Assembly: GCA_021776115.1 (NCBI GenBank)
Contig: JAJFGN010000035.1
Coordinates: 1-64,000 of the forward strand
Direction of reading: 5' to 3'
DNA: 64,000 nucleotides
Source of the DNA: Kiloniellaceae bacterium
Lineage (GTDB): Bacteria > Pseudomonadota > Alphaproteobacteria > Kiloniellales > J153
Position 1 is the stretch's first letter. Every line of letters begins with the position of its first letter. The notes under the pieces were generated by a model. It was given only the letters and a program-made list of their open reading frames with translations, was not told the origin of the DNA and did not search any database. The position numbers were made by a program, and so were the translations under genes. Of the stretch, positions 9,565 to 18,705 are shown in pieces.

Positions 9565-9581
9565 GGCATAATGCCATATGG
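9565..9581. promoter_or_regulatory. Candidate AraC-family operator in the MFS/AraC divergent gap
   Basis: Two overlapping palindromes lie in this short gap: GGCAT-A-ATGCC at 9565-9575 and CCATATGG at 9574-9581, the latter covering the ATG of the AraC gene. The gap is AT-richer than its surroundings. This fits an autoregulatory site that could also control the divergent exporter. Function is inferred. Confidence 0.4.
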
Positions 9582-10396
9582 TATCGCAAATCGGACAAAT
9601 CTCTCTGGATCCTCAGGGTCGGCCGCTGCCCGACCCGGGTCACCCGGTGGTGGGCTATGCCCGGACCTATCCGGATGGCCATGTGGTCGAGCCCCACGAT
9701 CATGCGCACGCTCAACTGCTTTACGCGCTCGGCGGTCTGATGCGGGTCGAGACCGGGGTTGGCGTCTGGGTGGTGCCGCCGCAACGGGCGGTCTGGATCC
9801 CAGCCCACATGGGGCACCAAGTCTCCATGGTGGGCGCGGTCGAGATGCGCTCGCTCTATGTCCTGGAGGGCCTGGAAGGGCTTCCAGAGGCCTGTCAGGT
9901 CATATCCGTCTCGCCCCTGCTGCGCGAGATGATTGCGGCCTTCACGACCGCCAGGCTCGATTATGCGACCCAGGGGCCGGAATCCCGTCTGGCATCGGTT
10001 ATCCTGGATCAGTTGCGCGCGCCGGTTCTGGCGACACTGCATCTGCCGATGCCCGGGGCGGCGCGGCTGCGTCCGATCGTGGAGGCGATCCTGGCCGATC
10101 CGGCGGATGGGCGCGGCCTGCGCGACTGGGCCCGGACCGCCGGGGCCAGTGCCCGCACCCTGGCCCGCCTGTTCGAAGCGGAGACCGGGCTGGGCTTTCG
10201 GGCCTGGCGCCAACAGGTCCGCCTGCACGCGGCGCTGGCCCGCCTCAGCGCGGGGGAGGCGGTGACCAGCGTGGCCTTCGCCGTGGGTTACGATAGCCCC
10301 TCCGCCTTCATCGCCATGTTCCGGCGCGCTCTGGGGTCCAGCCCGCAGAAATACCTTAGAGAGAGTAACTTGCCACCTGAGAGCTTGGACGTTTAA
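9578..10396 (+). CDS. AraC-family transcriptional regulator with N-terminal cupin
   Basis: A 272-residue regulator. Residues about 20-100 form a cupin-like sensor, seen in HDHAHAQLLYALGG, GVWVVPPQRAVWIPAHMGHQV. The last 100 residues carry two AraC-type helix-turn-helix motifs: DWARTAGASARTLARLFEAETG, then AVTSVAFAVGYDSPSAFIAMFRRALG followed by the conserved SPQKYLR. This layout (cupin_2 plus HTH_18) is typical of AraC regulators that control an adjacent efflux pump. The ATG at 9578 has no good Shine-Dalgarno and overlaps a palindrome, so leaderless translation or a later start is possible. It ends 9 bp before nadE. Confidence 0.9.
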   Translation: MVSQIGQISLDPQGRPLPDPGHPVVGYARTYPDGHVVEPHDHAHAQLLYALGGLMRVETGVGVWVVPPQRAVWIPAHMGHQVSMVGAVEMRSLYVLEGLEGLPEACQVISVSPLLREMIAAFTTARLDYATQGPESRLASVILDQLRAPVLATLHLPMPGAARLRPIVEAILADPADGRGLRDWARTAGASARTLARLFEAETGLGFRAWRQQVRLHAALARLSAGEAVTSVAFAVGYDSPSAFIAMFRRALGSSPQKYLRESNLPPESLDV

Positions 10397-10405
10397 GTAC
10401 CGGCC

Positions 10406-12094
10406 ATGACCGATTCTCTTCGTATCGCATTGGCGCAGCTCAACCCGACAGTTGGCGATATTTCCGGCAACGTCGCGCTGATCCGCAAGCGCCGCGCTCA
10501 GGCGGCGGCGCTCGGCGCCGACCTCTTGGCCGCGACCGAGTTGGTCGTCGCCGGCTACCCGCCCGAGGACTTGGTTTTGAAGCCGGCCTTCCTGGAAGAG
10601 GTGCGCCGGGCGGTCGAAAGCCTGGCGGCGGAGACGAGGGACGGCGGGCCTGGCCTGCTCCTCGGCGCGCCTTGGCTCGAGGAGGGCGAGGGGGCGGGAC
10701 CCTTGCGCCGCCATGTCACCAACTCCGCCCTATTGCTCGACGGCGGCGAAATCGTGGCCCGGCGCGACAAGCACGATCTGCCGAATTACGGCGTCTTCGA
10801 TGAGGCACGCGTGTTCAAGCCGGGCCCCATGCCGGGGCCGGTCAATTTTCGCGGCGTGCGCCTGGGCATTCCCATCTGCGAGGACATCTGGACCGGTGAC
10901 GTGTGCGAGTGCCTGGCCGAATCCGGGGCCGAGATACTCGTTGTCCCAAACGGCAGTCCCTATGAAATGGGCAAGTTCGACCAGCGCATCCAGCTCGCCG
11001 TCTCGCGGGTCACCGAAACCGGCCTGCCGCTTATCTACATCAACCAGGTCGGCGGCCAGGACGAACTCGTCTTCGACGGCGCTTCCTTCGTGCTCGACGC
11101 GGCGTGCAACCTGCGCGCCCAGCTGCCCGCCTTCCGCGAGGCCTTGTCGGTCACCGAATGGCGGCGCGGCGGAGACGGAACCTGGACCTGCGCCGACGCC
11201 CAGCGCGAGGCGCCGGACACGGGCATGGAGCCGCTCTACGGCGCGCTCATGCTGGGCCTGCGCGACTACGTCAACAAGAACGGTTTCAAGGGCATTATCC
11301 TGGGCCTCTCCGGCGGTATCGATTCGGCCCTCTCCGCCGCGATCGCCGCCGACGCCCTGGGGCCAGATCGGGTTCACTGCGTCATGATGCCTTCGCCCTA
11401 TACCAGCCAGGAAAGCCTGGGCGACGCGGCGCAGTGCGCCGAGTTGCTCGGCATGCGCCTGGACACCGTGGGGATCGAGCCGGCTATGCACGCCTTCGAC
11501 GGCATGCTGGCGCCGGTCTTCGACGCCCTGGCGCCCGACACCACGGAGGAAAACATCCAGGCCCGTTCGCGCATGATCACGCTGATGGCGATCAGCAACA
11601 AGCTTGGCCACATGGTGCTCTCGACCGGCAACAAGTCGGAAATGTCGGTTGGTTACGCGACCCTCTACGGCGACATGGCGGGCGGCTACAACGTGCTGAA
11701 AGATGTCTACAAGACGACCGTCTTTGCGCTGTCGCGCTGGCGCAACCAGTCGTTACCGCGTGGGGCGCTGGGGCCGGGCGGGCGCGTCATCCCGGAGCGT
11801 ATCATCACCAAACCGCCGAGCGCCGAGTTGAAACCCAACCAGACCGATCAGGACAGCCTGCCGCCCTACGATAAACTCGACGATATCCTGGAATGCTTGA
11901 TCGAGAAGGAAATGGGCGTTGACGAAATTTCCGCGCGGGGCCACGACCGCGCGACCGTGCGGCGCGTCTGGCACATGCTGGAAGCGGCCGAGTACAAACG
12001 CCGACAGGCGGCGCCGGGAGTCAAAATCAGCCGCCGCGCCTTCGGCCGCGACCGACGCTATCCGATTGTGAACAGGTTTCGAGGACCGGAGTGA
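10406..12094 (+). CDS. nadE: Glutamine-dependent NAD+ synthetase
   Basis: A 562-residue two-domain enzyme that amidates deamido-NAD with glutamine nitrogen, the last step of NAD synthesis. Residues 1-260 are a nitrilase-type glutaminase with the triad Glu45 (ATELVVAGY), Lys122 (RRDKHDLPNYGVFDE) and Cys158 (GIPICEDIW). Residues 275-562 are the ATP-pyrophosphatase synthetase domain with the P-loop SGGIDS at 302-307 and STGNKSEMSVGY further on. It starts 9 bp after the AraC gene with no obvious strong ribosome-binding site. The pncB gene 2.3 kb upstream serves the same cofactor. Confidence 0.96.
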   Translation: MTDSLRIALAQLNPTVGDISGNVALIRKRRAQAAALGADLLAATELVVAGYPPEDLVLKPAFLEEVRRAVESLAAETRDGGPGLLLGAPWLEEGEGAGPLRRHVTNSALLLDGGEIVARRDKHDLPNYGVFDEARVFKPGPMPGPVNFRGVRLGIPICEDIWTGDVCECLAESGAEILVVPNGSPYEMGKFDQRIQLAVSRVTETGLPLIYINQVGGQDELVFDGASFVLDAACNLRAQLPAFREALSVTEWRRGGDGTWTCADAQREAPDTGMEPLYGALMLGLRDYVNKNGFKGIILGLSGGIDSALSAAIAADALGPDRVHCVMMPSPYTSQESLGDAAQCAELLGMRLDTVGIEPAMHAFDGMLAPVFDALAPDTTEENIQARSRMITLMAISNKLGHMVLSTGNKSEMSVGYATLYGDMAGGYNVLKDVYKTTVFALSRWRNQSLPRGALGPGGRVIPERIITKPPSAELKPNQTDQDSLPPYDKLDDILECLIEKEMGVDEISARGHDRATVRRVWHMLEAAEYKRRQAAPGVKISRRAFGRDRRYPIVNRFRGPE

Positions 12095-12143
12095 ACCGCC
12101 GACGCACGCCAAACTTTGGACGAGATTTTTTTGCTTGGTTTGC

Positions 12144-12170
12144 GATCCTTCGACAGGCTCAGGATGAGGG
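12144..12170. repeat. Dispersed intergenic repeat, 'cttcgacaggctcaggatga' type
   Basis: The 174-bp gap between nadE and cysS contains gatccttcgacaggctcagg followed by atgaggg. This repeat type is common in GC-rich proteobacterial intergenic DNA, where its antisense translation gives spurious PEPVEG peptides. A related copy lies between purQ and purS. The rest of the gap shows nothing recognisable. Confidence 0.6.
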
Positions 12171-12268
12171 GGTCCCCAGCTTCCTTCGTGCCGGGTCTCC
12201 AGGGTTGGAGCGTGTAGCGAGACGAAGTACAAGATCATTCCCGCCAGAATTGGACAACTCAGAATCCC

Positions 12269-13645
12269 GTGACTCTTCGACTTCACAACACCCTGACCCG
12301 CAGGAAGCAGGTCTTTGAACCGCTCGACGCCGAGAACGTGCGTATGTATGTCTGCGGGCCGACGGTCTACGACCTGGCGCATATCGGCAACGCGCGGCCG
12401 GTGGTCGTCTTTGACGTTCTGTTCCGCCTGCTGCGCCAGGTCTACGGCGCGGATCATGTGACCTATGCGCGCAACATCACCGATGTCGAAGACAAGATCA
12501 TTGCTCGGGCCAAAGAGACCGGCGAAGCGATCGAGTCGGTAACCTCGCGGACGACCCAGGCTTATCACGACGACATGGCCGCGCTGGGTGCGCTACAGCC
12601 AAGCGTTGAGCCGCGCGCAACCGATCACATCGCGCAAATGATCGCCATGATCGAGTGCCTGATCGAGCGCGGCCATGCCTATGTCGCCGACGGGCATGTC
12701 TTGTTCTCGGTCCTCTCCATGCCGGACTACGGGCGGCTCTCCGGGCACAGCCGGGACGAGCTGATCGCCGGGGCGCGGGTCGATGTCGCGCCCTACAAGA
12801 AGGACCCGGCCGACTTCGTGTTGTGGAAGCCGAGTACCGCCGAGCAACCGGGCTGGGACAGCCCCTGGGGTCGGGGGCGCCCGGGCTGGCACATCGAATG
12901 CTCGGCGATGAGCGAGGAGCACCTGGGCGAGCATTTCGACATTCACGGCGGCGGTCAGGATCTCATCTTTCCGCATCACGAGAACGAACTGGCACAATCG
13001 CTCTGCGCCCATGAGGGACGGCCTTTCGTCAATGTGTGGATGCACAACGGCTATGTCGTGGTCGAGGGCGAGAAGATGTCGAAGTCGCTCGGCAATTTCT
13101 TCACCGTGCGCCAGTTGCTCGAAGAAGGTTGGCCGGGCGAGGCGATCCGCCTGGCCCTCTTATCCGGGCACTATCGCCAACCGCTGGACATCACCCGCGA
13201 CAAGATCAAAGAGTCCAAGGTGCAGTTGGACCGGTTTTACGGCGCACTGCGCGCGACGGCGGATATCGCGCCGTCGGATGCGGCGCCACCGGAAGGCGTT
13301 GTCGCGGCCCTATCCGACGATCTCAACACGCCCGAGGCCTTGGCCGAGATGCACAGAATCGGCACGGCGCTCAACAAGGCGGGCAACGCGATAGAGCAGG
13401 GGCGGCTCAAGGGGGCTCTCTTGGCGGCGGGCCGCCTCATGGGTCTCCTGGGGCAGGACCCGGAGGACTGGTTTAAAGGCGGCTCCGGCGGCGAAGCCGA
13501 AGAGATAGAGCGGTTGATCGCGGCCCGTATCGCCGCGCGCAAGGCTAAGAATTTCGCTGAGGCCGACCGCATTCGCGACGAACTCGCCGCACGCGGTATC
13601 GTTCTAGAGGACGGCCCCCAGGGGACCACTTGGCGCCTGGCGTGA
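12269..13645 (+). CDS. cysS: Cysteinyl-tRNA synthetase
   Basis: A class I aminoacyl-tRNA synthetase of 458 residues, within the family's usual 450-480. The HIGH motif is HIGN at 38-41 and the KMSKS loop is at 269-273. The catalytic zinc ligands are visible as Cys29 (YVCGPTVYD), Cys211 (HIECSAM), His236 and Glu240 (FPHHENE). The C-terminal part is the helical anticodon-binding domain. The start is GTG at 12269, chosen because [13 protein letters not shown] matches the usual family N-terminus. Confidence 0.96.
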   Translation: MTLRLHNTLTRRKQVFEPLDAENVRMYVCGPTVYDLAHIGNARPVVVFDVLFRLLRQVYGADHVTYARNITDVEDKIIARAKETGEAIESVTSRTTQAYHDDMAALGALQPSVEPRATDHIAQMIAMIECLIERGHAYVADGHVLFSVLSMPDYGRLSGHSRDELIAGARVDVAPYKKDPADFVLWKPSTAEQPGWDSPWGRGRPGWHIECSAMSEEHLGEHFDIHGGGQDLIFPHHENELAQSLCAHEGRPFVNVWMHNGYVVVEGEKMSKSLGNFFTVRQLLEEGWPGEAIRLALLSGHYRQPLDITRDKIKESKVQLDRFYGALRATADIAPSDAAPPEGVVAALSDDLNTPEALAEMHRIGTALNKAGNAIEQGRLKGALLAAGRLMGLLGQDPEDWFKGGSGGEAEEIERLIAARIAARKAKNFAEADRIRDELAARGIVLEDGPQGTTWRLA

Positions 13646-13659
13646 CCAAAATAATTCGC

Positions 13660-13753
13660 ACCACAGAGACACAGAGAAGGTTTTGTGCCAAGCGCGGCGG
13701 GGCGGTACTCAATTTAAAGGACTTGGTCCTCTGTGCCTCTGTGTCTCTGTGGT
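13660..13753. repeat. Long inverted repeat between cysS and cimA
   Basis: The arms ACCACAGAGACACAGAG (13660-13676) and CTCTGTGTCTCTGTGGT (13737-13753) are perfect 17-bp inverted copies separated by 60 bp. A further degenerate unit, cttcgtgtcttcgtgg, follows at 13775-13790. This 'cacagagacacagag' sequence is a known class of dispersed repeat in diverse bacteria. It could form a stem between the two genes, but no T-run is present. Confidence 0.7.
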
Positions 13754-13840
13754 AAAGCCTTGAGTTCCTAGTATCTTCGTGTCTTCGTGGCTTAAACCTT
13801 TCCCCGCGCCTCTCATGCCTCTGTGATAAGCAATCCAATC

Positions 13841-15460
13841 ATGACCGACGACAAACGCGTATATCTCTTCGATTCGACCCTGCGCGACGGGGCGCAAACC
13901 CAGGGCGTCGACTTTAGCGCGACCGATAAGGCGACTATCGCCCGGGCGCTCGATTCGCTGGGCGTCGATTACGTAGAAGGGGGCTGGCCGGGGGCGAACC
14001 CGACCGACGATGCTTTTTTCGCCGAGCCGCCGGCGCTTAAGCGCGCGCGGCTGGTCGCTTTCGGCATGACCCGCCGGCCGGGGCGCAGCGCGGCGAACGA
14101 TCCCGGTCAGGCGGCGCTGATCAACTCCAAGGCCCAAGCGATTTGCTTGTTCGGTAAGTCTTGGGACTTTCAGATCGATGTGGCGTTGGGAATCCCGCAG
14201 GCCGAGAATATCGACATGATCGCCGACAGCGTCGCCAATGCCCTCAAACACAAGGCCGAGGTCATGTTCGATGCCGAGCACTTCTTCGACGGCTACAAGG
14301 CGAACAAGGTCTATACCCTGGACTGCATCAAGGCTGCACACGAAGCCGGCGCGCGCTGGGTGGTGCTGTGCGATACCAACGGCGGCACCTTGCCGCACGA
14401 GATCGAACGTATCGTTGGCGAGGTGACGGCAGTCATTCCCGGAAACCGTCTGGGCATACACTGCCATAACGATACCGAAAACGCGGTGGCCAACTCGCTG
14501 GCCGCGCTCAAGGCGGGCGCGCGTCAAGTGCAGGGCACGCTGAACGGTCTTGGCGAGCGCTGTGGCAACGCCAACCTTGTCTCGCTGATCCCGACTCTCA
14601 AACTCAAGACCGATTTCGAGATCGGCGTTTCCGACGAACAGCTAAGCAAGCTCACTGGGGCGTCCCGCTTGCTGGATGAGTTGCTGAACCGGGCGCCGGT
14701 GCGCAACGCCGCCTACGTTGGCGATAGCGCCTTTGCGCATAAGGGCGGGGTTCATGTGTCCGCGGTCGAAAAGGATCCGCGCACCTATGAACATATCGAA
14801 CCGGCCCTGGTCGGCAACCGGCGTCATTTCGTGGTTTCGGACCAGGCCGGCCGGGCCAACGTGTTGGCGCGATTCCGCGAACTGGATATCGATGTCGCGG
14901 TCGACGACAAACGGCTCAACGCGCTGATCGACCAGGTCAAGGCGCGTGAATTCGAAGGCTATGCTTATGACGGCGCGGACGCGAGCTTCGAGCTTCTGGC
15001 CCGGCGCGCGCTCGGCGGTGTGCCCGGCTACTTTAGTTTGACCCGCTTTCGGATCATGGATGACCGGCGCTGGAACGCGCGCGGCGAACTGGTCACGGAA
15101 TCAGAGGCGACTGTCCAACTCGATGTCGCCGGTCATCAGCGCATGGAAGTCGCCACCGGCAACGGCCCGGTGAACGCCCTGGATATCGCGATCCGAAAGG
15201 CGCTTCTGCCAATTTATCCGGCGCTCGCGGATATGCGGCTGGCGGACTACAAGGTGCGCATTCTCACGCCGCAGGCGGGTACCGGCGCCGTCACACGCGT
15301 CATGATCGAAAGTGCCGACAAGGACGGCCGGCGCTGGACCACGGTTGGCGTGTCGCCCAACATCATCGACGCCTCCTTCAACGCCCTGCACGACGGCATA
15401 ACCTGGAAGCTGATACAGGAAGACGCGCCGGCGGGCGGAAGCCTAACTGACCCCGCCTGA
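13841..15460 (+). CDS. cimA: (R)-citramalate synthase
   Basis: This 539-residue protein of the isopropylmalate synthase-like family condenses acetyl-CoA and pyruvate to citramalate, opening a threonine-independent route to 2-oxobutyrate and isoleucine. The N-terminal HMGL TIM barrel begins with FDSTLRDGAQ and has the metal-binding GIHCHNDTENAVANSL. The C-terminal part is a LeuA-type allosteric domain. The motifs DYVEGGWPGANPTD and GERCGNANL mark the CimA branch rather than LeuA. I prefer the ATG at 13841 over an in-frame GTG at 13823, because the latter falls in the intergenic repeat tail. trmJ follows 10 bp later. Confidence 0.92.
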   Translation: MTDDKRVYLFDSTLRDGAQTQGVDFSATDKATIARALDSLGVDYVEGGWPGANPTDDAFFAEPPALKRARLVAFGMTRRPGRSAANDPGQAALINSKAQAICLFGKSWDFQIDVALGIPQAENIDMIADSVANALKHKAEVMFDAEHFFDGYKANKVYTLDCIKAAHEAGARWVVLCDTNGGTLPHEIERIVGEVTAVIPGNRLGIHCHNDTENAVANSLAALKAGARQVQGTLNGLGERCGNANLVSLIPTLKLKTDFEIGVSDEQLSKLTGASRLLDELLNRAPVRNAAYVGDSAFAHKGGVHVSAVEKDPRTYEHIEPALVGNRRHFVVSDQAGRANVLARFRELDIDVAVDDKRLNALIDQVKAREFEGYAYDGADASFELLARRALGGVPGYFSLTRFRIMDDRRWNARGELVTESEATVQLDVAGHQRMEVATGNGPVNALDIAIRKALLPIYPALADMRLADYKVRILTPQAGTGAVTRVMIESADKDGRRWTTVGVSPNIIDASFNALHDGITWKLIQEDAPAGGSLTDPA

Positions 15461-15470
15461 TTCTTGACTC

Positions 15471-16241
15471 ATGGCTGGCACCGATAAGTCGAAAGCGGTA
15501 ACCCAAGGCGGCCCGGCGGTCATCCTTGTCGATCCGCAGCTTGGCGAGAACATCGGTATGGTGGCGCGCGCCATGCTGAACTGCGGTCTGGGCGATCTGC
15601 GCTTGGTTCGTCCGCGCGATGGCTGGCCCAATCCGGCCGCCGAAAGCGCCGCCTCCGGCGCGGACGCGGTGCTGGAGCGGGCGCGCCTGTTCTACACGCT
15701 TGGCGACGCCATCGCGGATCTTGACCGGAGATATGCGGCGACGGCGCGCTCACGCGACATGACCAAGCCCGTTGTGACCCCCCGCCAGGCCGCGCTCGAG
15801 GTGCGCGAAGCGGAGGCGGCGGGCCGGGAAGTCGGGCTGCTGTTTGGGCCGGAGCGCTCCGGCTTGACCAGTGACGATGTCGCCCTCGCCGATGCGATCG
15901 TGCAGGTGCCCCTTAATCCCGCGTTCTCATCCTTAAACCTGGCGCAGGCAGTGTTGCTGATCGGCTACGAGTGGTACCAGACAGAGGTTGAGATCCCGGC
16001 GCGCAGCTTGTCGATGGCAAACACCCGCCCGGCCACGAAGGAAGAGCTGATCAATTTCTTCGAGCGGTTGGAGGCGACCCTAGAGGATACCGGGTTTCTG
16101 CGCCCTCCCGAGCGCCGCCCGGCGATGGTGCGCAATTTGCGCAGTCTCTTCACCCGCGCGGATTTAACCGACCAGGAGGTGCGCAGCCTGCATGGTATCG
16201 TCAGTGCCCTGATCGGTAAAAAACGGCCCAAATCCGACTAG
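15471..16241 (+). CDS. trmJ: TrmJ-type tRNA (Cm32/Um32) methyltransferase
   Basis: A 256-residue SPOUT methyltransferase of the TrmH family. Motif 1 is the N-terminal PQLGENIGMVARAMLNCGL, motif 2 is GLLFGPERSGLT, and motif 3 is VPLNPAFSSLNLAQAV; together they build the trefoil-knot SAM site. The C-terminal extension ending in the LRSLFTRADLT region is typical of TrmJ, which 2'-O-methylates position 32 of tRNAs. It lies 10 bp after cimA on the same strand and is probably cotranscribed with it. Confidence 0.9.
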   Translation: MAGTDKSKAVTQGGPAVILVDPQLGENIGMVARAMLNCGLGDLRLVRPRDGWPNPAAESAASGADAVLERARLFYTLGDAIADLDRRYAATARSRDMTKPVVTPRQAALEVREAEAAGREVGLLFGPERSGLTSDDVALADAIVQVPLNPAFSSLNLAQAVLLIGYEWYQTEVEIPARSLSMANTRPATKEELINFFERLEATLEDTGFLRPPERRPAMVRNLRSLFTRADLTDQEVRSLHGIVSALIGKKRPKSD

Positions 16242-16502
16242 AATGGCGTGGCCACGGGTCCCAAGAGGCCTGGCTTAGCGGAAAGTTTACCAGCGGACGC
16301 CCACTCTTGCGGCCATCGCCCCGCCTCTTCGATCGGACCGCTGAGTGAGCCAAGTTATACCAAGTCTCATTGATTCCAATCCACTTCACAGCCAAGGCTT
16401 TATCTCTTGGTTAGGCGCGGGGTGCGCCGTGGTGCGAGCACCACACGCAGCACGCAACGACGCCGAAAGACAAAAGATGGCGGCCTTCGGTGGGGTGGCG
16501 CC

Positions 16503-16820
16503 ATGATCATCAACATCGGCTTGTTCACTCTCTATGTCCTGGTCAGTTCCTTCGGGTTGTTCAAATTGAAGAGCGCGAGCGGTTTTCTGTCACCCGATTT
16601 TTTGTTGGGCTTTGCGTTTTATGGATTCGGTTTTCTGATTTGGTACAGCGTATTGACCAGGCTGCCGCTTTCCGTTGTTTTTCCGATCGCGGCGGGCAGC
16701 CTAGTCATCGCGACACAAGTTGTCGGCTATCTGTTTCTGGGCGAGACAATACGCTTGGTTCACGCAAGCGGTATCGCCCTGATCCTAGGCGGCATCGTTC
16801 TAATTTTCGTTCGCGTGTAG
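16503..16820 (+). CDS. Four-helix SMR/EamA-like membrane protein
   Basis: A 105-residue protein with four predicted membrane segments, at about residues 3-19, 27-47, 52-72 and 82-103. The closing segment HASGIALILGGIVLIFVRV is typical of the small multidrug resistance and ArnE/ArnF-like families. I start it at the ATG at 16503 because the in-frame sequence back to 16407 is Arg-rich and unlike a membrane protein. It converges with a membrane-anchored GT2 gene only 6 bp away. Such small proteins often form dimers that export drugs or flip lipid-linked sugars, and the neighbour favours the latter. The 261 bp between trmJ and this gene holds nothing else recognisable. Confidence 0.75.
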   Translation: MIINIGLFTLYVLVSSFGLFKLKSASGFLSPDFLLGFAFYGFGFLIWYSVLTRLPLSVVFPIAAGSLVIATQVVGYLFLGETIRLVHASGIALILGGIVLIFVRV

Positions 16821-16826
16821 GGGGCG

Positions 16827-17828
16827 CTAGGGCAGCATCCGCGAGGCGCGCAACCGCGCCTGCATCGCCGCGACGGGGGATTCTGCAACAGATTGTGGGC
16901 GCGGCTCGCTTTGTTCGCGGACGATGTAGCTTGGCCGGCCTTTGACCTCGAGGAGCACCTTGCCCAGATACTCACCCAGTATACCGAGCATGAGCAGCTG
17001 GATGCCCCCGAAGGTCATGATCCCGACCAACAGCGAGGCCCAGCCCGATATCGCGGAGTCGGCGAACAGCCTTAGGATCAAGGCGTAGCCCGCATAGACC
17101 GTACCCAGGCCGGCCATGATCACGCCCAGGTATGTTGAAAGCCGCAAGGGGCGGGTGCTGGACGACGTGATCCCGTCCAGTGCCAGCAGCAGCATGCGTC
17201 GGAGATTGTATTTCGAATCCCCTTGAGCGCGCGCTTCCGGAGGGTACTCGATGTCGCACTGGCGAAAACCGAGCCAGGGCAGCGTGCCACGCAGAAACAG
17301 GGTGCGTTCCTCGAAGGTCGCCAGGGCATCGACAACGCACCGGTCCAGCAAACGGAAGTCGGCGGCGCCGGGGCGGATCTCGAAATCGCTGATCGCGTTT
17401 ATAAGCCGATAGAACAGTTTCGATGTCAGGCGCTTGAAGGCCGGGGTGCGGGGGTCGTCCCGGCGCACCATACTTACAATCTCGAATCCATCCCGCCAGC
17501 GTTCGACCATCTCGGCGATGTATTCGGGAGGGTGCTGCATGTCTGCGTCCAGAGAGATGACGCAGTCGCCGGTTGCGCGATCGAGACCGGCCTTCAGCGC
17601 GCTTTGGTGTCCGAAATTACGCGATAGCGAGAGGAAGCGAATACGCGCATCCGCGGCCGCGTAGTCGCGCAGAATTTTGACGGTGCGATCTTGGCTACCG
17701 TCGTCGACGATCAGGATCTCGTAGTCGTCGAATTGACTAAGGGCACGCGTGAGCCGATCCTTCAGCAGCGGCAGATTGTCCGCTTCATTGAAGGCCGGAA
17801 CGACGACACTGATTTTGCCCTCGCTCAT
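16827..17828 (-). CDS. Membrane-anchored GT2 glycosyltransferase (GtrB/ArnC/DPM1-like)
   Basis: A 333-residue protein with an N-terminal GT-A domain opening with ISVVVPAFNEADNLPLL and carrying the metal-binding ISLDADMQHPP segment. Two C-terminal transmembrane helices follow, at about residues 225-250 and 262-290. This architecture matches polyprenyl-phosphate glycosyltransferases (ArnC, GtrB, dolichol-P-mannose synthase-like), which charge undecaprenyl phosphate with one sugar at the inner membrane. The small SMR-like gene converges on it and could be the matching flippase. No third, acceptor-modifying GT-C enzyme is visible nearby, so the final acceptor is unknown. Confidence 0.9.
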   Translation of the reverse strand: MSEGKISVVVPAFNEADNLPLLKDRLTRALSQFDDYEILIVDDGSQDRTVKILRDYAAADARIRFLSLSRNFGHQSALKAGLDRATGDCVISLDADMQHPPEYIAEMVERWRDGFEIVSMVRRDDPRTPAFKRLTSKLFYRLINAISDFEIRPGAADFRLLDRCVVDALATFEERTLFLRGTLPWLGFRQCDIEYPPEARAQGDSKYNLRRMLLLALDGITSSSTRPLRLSTYLGVIMAGLGTVYAGYALILRLFADSAISGWASLLVGIMTFGGIQLLMLGILGEYLGKVLLEVKGRPSYIVREQSEPRPQSVAESPVAAMQARLRASRMLP

Positions 17829-17981
17829 GGGTTGGACTACCTGTTTGAGATCGGTCGGGCGGGTCTCGGTCCACCGCCTATCTGCCTAGGCTCCGAGGCC
17901 GTACCTATGAAAGCATGAAGGCTTTAACGCCCTGTTAAGGCGGTCCACCGTCTTGCCCGGCAAAAACACTGTTTCGGGGGG

Positions 17982-18701
17982 TTACGACGTCTGAGCGATG
18001 GGCATGAAGTTTTGATAGAGGCGGCGGGCGTCGCGATTGAAGGTATCCATATGCTGGGCGGCCTCCGCCGCGAAGTGGCCCAGCGCATCGGTCCCAAGGG
18101 TCGCCTCCAGGGCCTGGGCATACGCCGGAACGAAACCCCACTCAGGTACCGTCGCTGGCGTCAGCTCGACATGATATTGCAGGCCCCAGGCACGCTCGCC
18201 GATCCCGATGGCCTGAACCGCGCAGGCGGGAGACCTGACCAGCACTCGTGCCCCTGGCGGTGGCTCCAGCACGGCTGCGCCGTGCCATTGCAGGCATTTA
18301 CCAGTCTCCGGCATCCCGGCGAAAAGCGGGTCGCCGATGTCATCCTCGGTGAGCTGAACGTCGAGGATCCCGACTTCCGCTTCAGCCATGGGACCGACCG
18401 AGCCACCCAGGGCGTCGGCCAGAAGTTGATGGCCCAGGCAGATCCCGAGAAAGGGCATGTTCAACTCTGTGACCGCTCTACGAATTGCCGTCTTCTCTGG
18501 GATCAACCACGGGTGGGCGTCTTCCTCCCAGGTGTCCATGGGTCCGCCCATGACCCAGAGTGCGTCGAAATCCCTGAGCTCTGGGATCGGCTCTCCCTCG
18601 TCCAGCTCCACAGCGGTCCAGCGCACGCCGTCGTCTCGAAAAAAGTCGCGGAAGATTCCTGGGTGTTCGATCGCGATGTGCTGGAAGACGAGGAGGTGCA
18701 T
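17982..18701 (-). CDS. Class I glutamine amidotransferase-like protein
   Basis: A 239-residue protein with the class I glutamine amidotransferase fold of the GMP synthase-like group. The nucleophile elbow GICLGHQLL carries Cys88, and the catalytic His177 and Glu179 lie in GLQYHVE. There is no synthetase domain. Stand-alone members include gamma-glutamyl hydrolases and PuuD-like enzymes, but the substrate here is unknown. Its start lies 4 bp after the stop of a DMT transporter gene on the same strand, so the two are almost certainly cotranscribed. That suggests an imported or exported amide or gamma-glutamyl compound. Confidence 0.85.
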   Translation of the reverse strand: MHLLVFQHIAIEHPGIFRDFFRDDGVRWTAVELDEGEPIPELRDFDALWVMGGPMDTWEEDAHPWLIPEKTAIRRAVTELNMPFLGICLGHQLLADALGGSVGPMAEAEVGILDVQLTEDDIGDPLFAGMPETGKCLQWHGAAVLEPPPGARVLVRSPACAVQAIGIGERAWGLQYHVELTPATVPEWGFVPAYAQALEATLGTDALGHFAAEAAQHMDTFNRDARRLYQNFMPIAQTS

Positions 18702-18705
18702 GGAA

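Noticed and set aside
11753-12568. 271-codon minus-strand frame covering the nadE end, the gap and the cysS start
   Set aside because: It contains the PHPEPVEG peptide typical of translated intergenic repeats and is antisense to two real genes.
16242-16502. tRNA or small RNA in the 261-bp gap after trmJ
   Set aside because: No cloverleaf arms or TTCGA-type T-loop were found; nothing can be supported.
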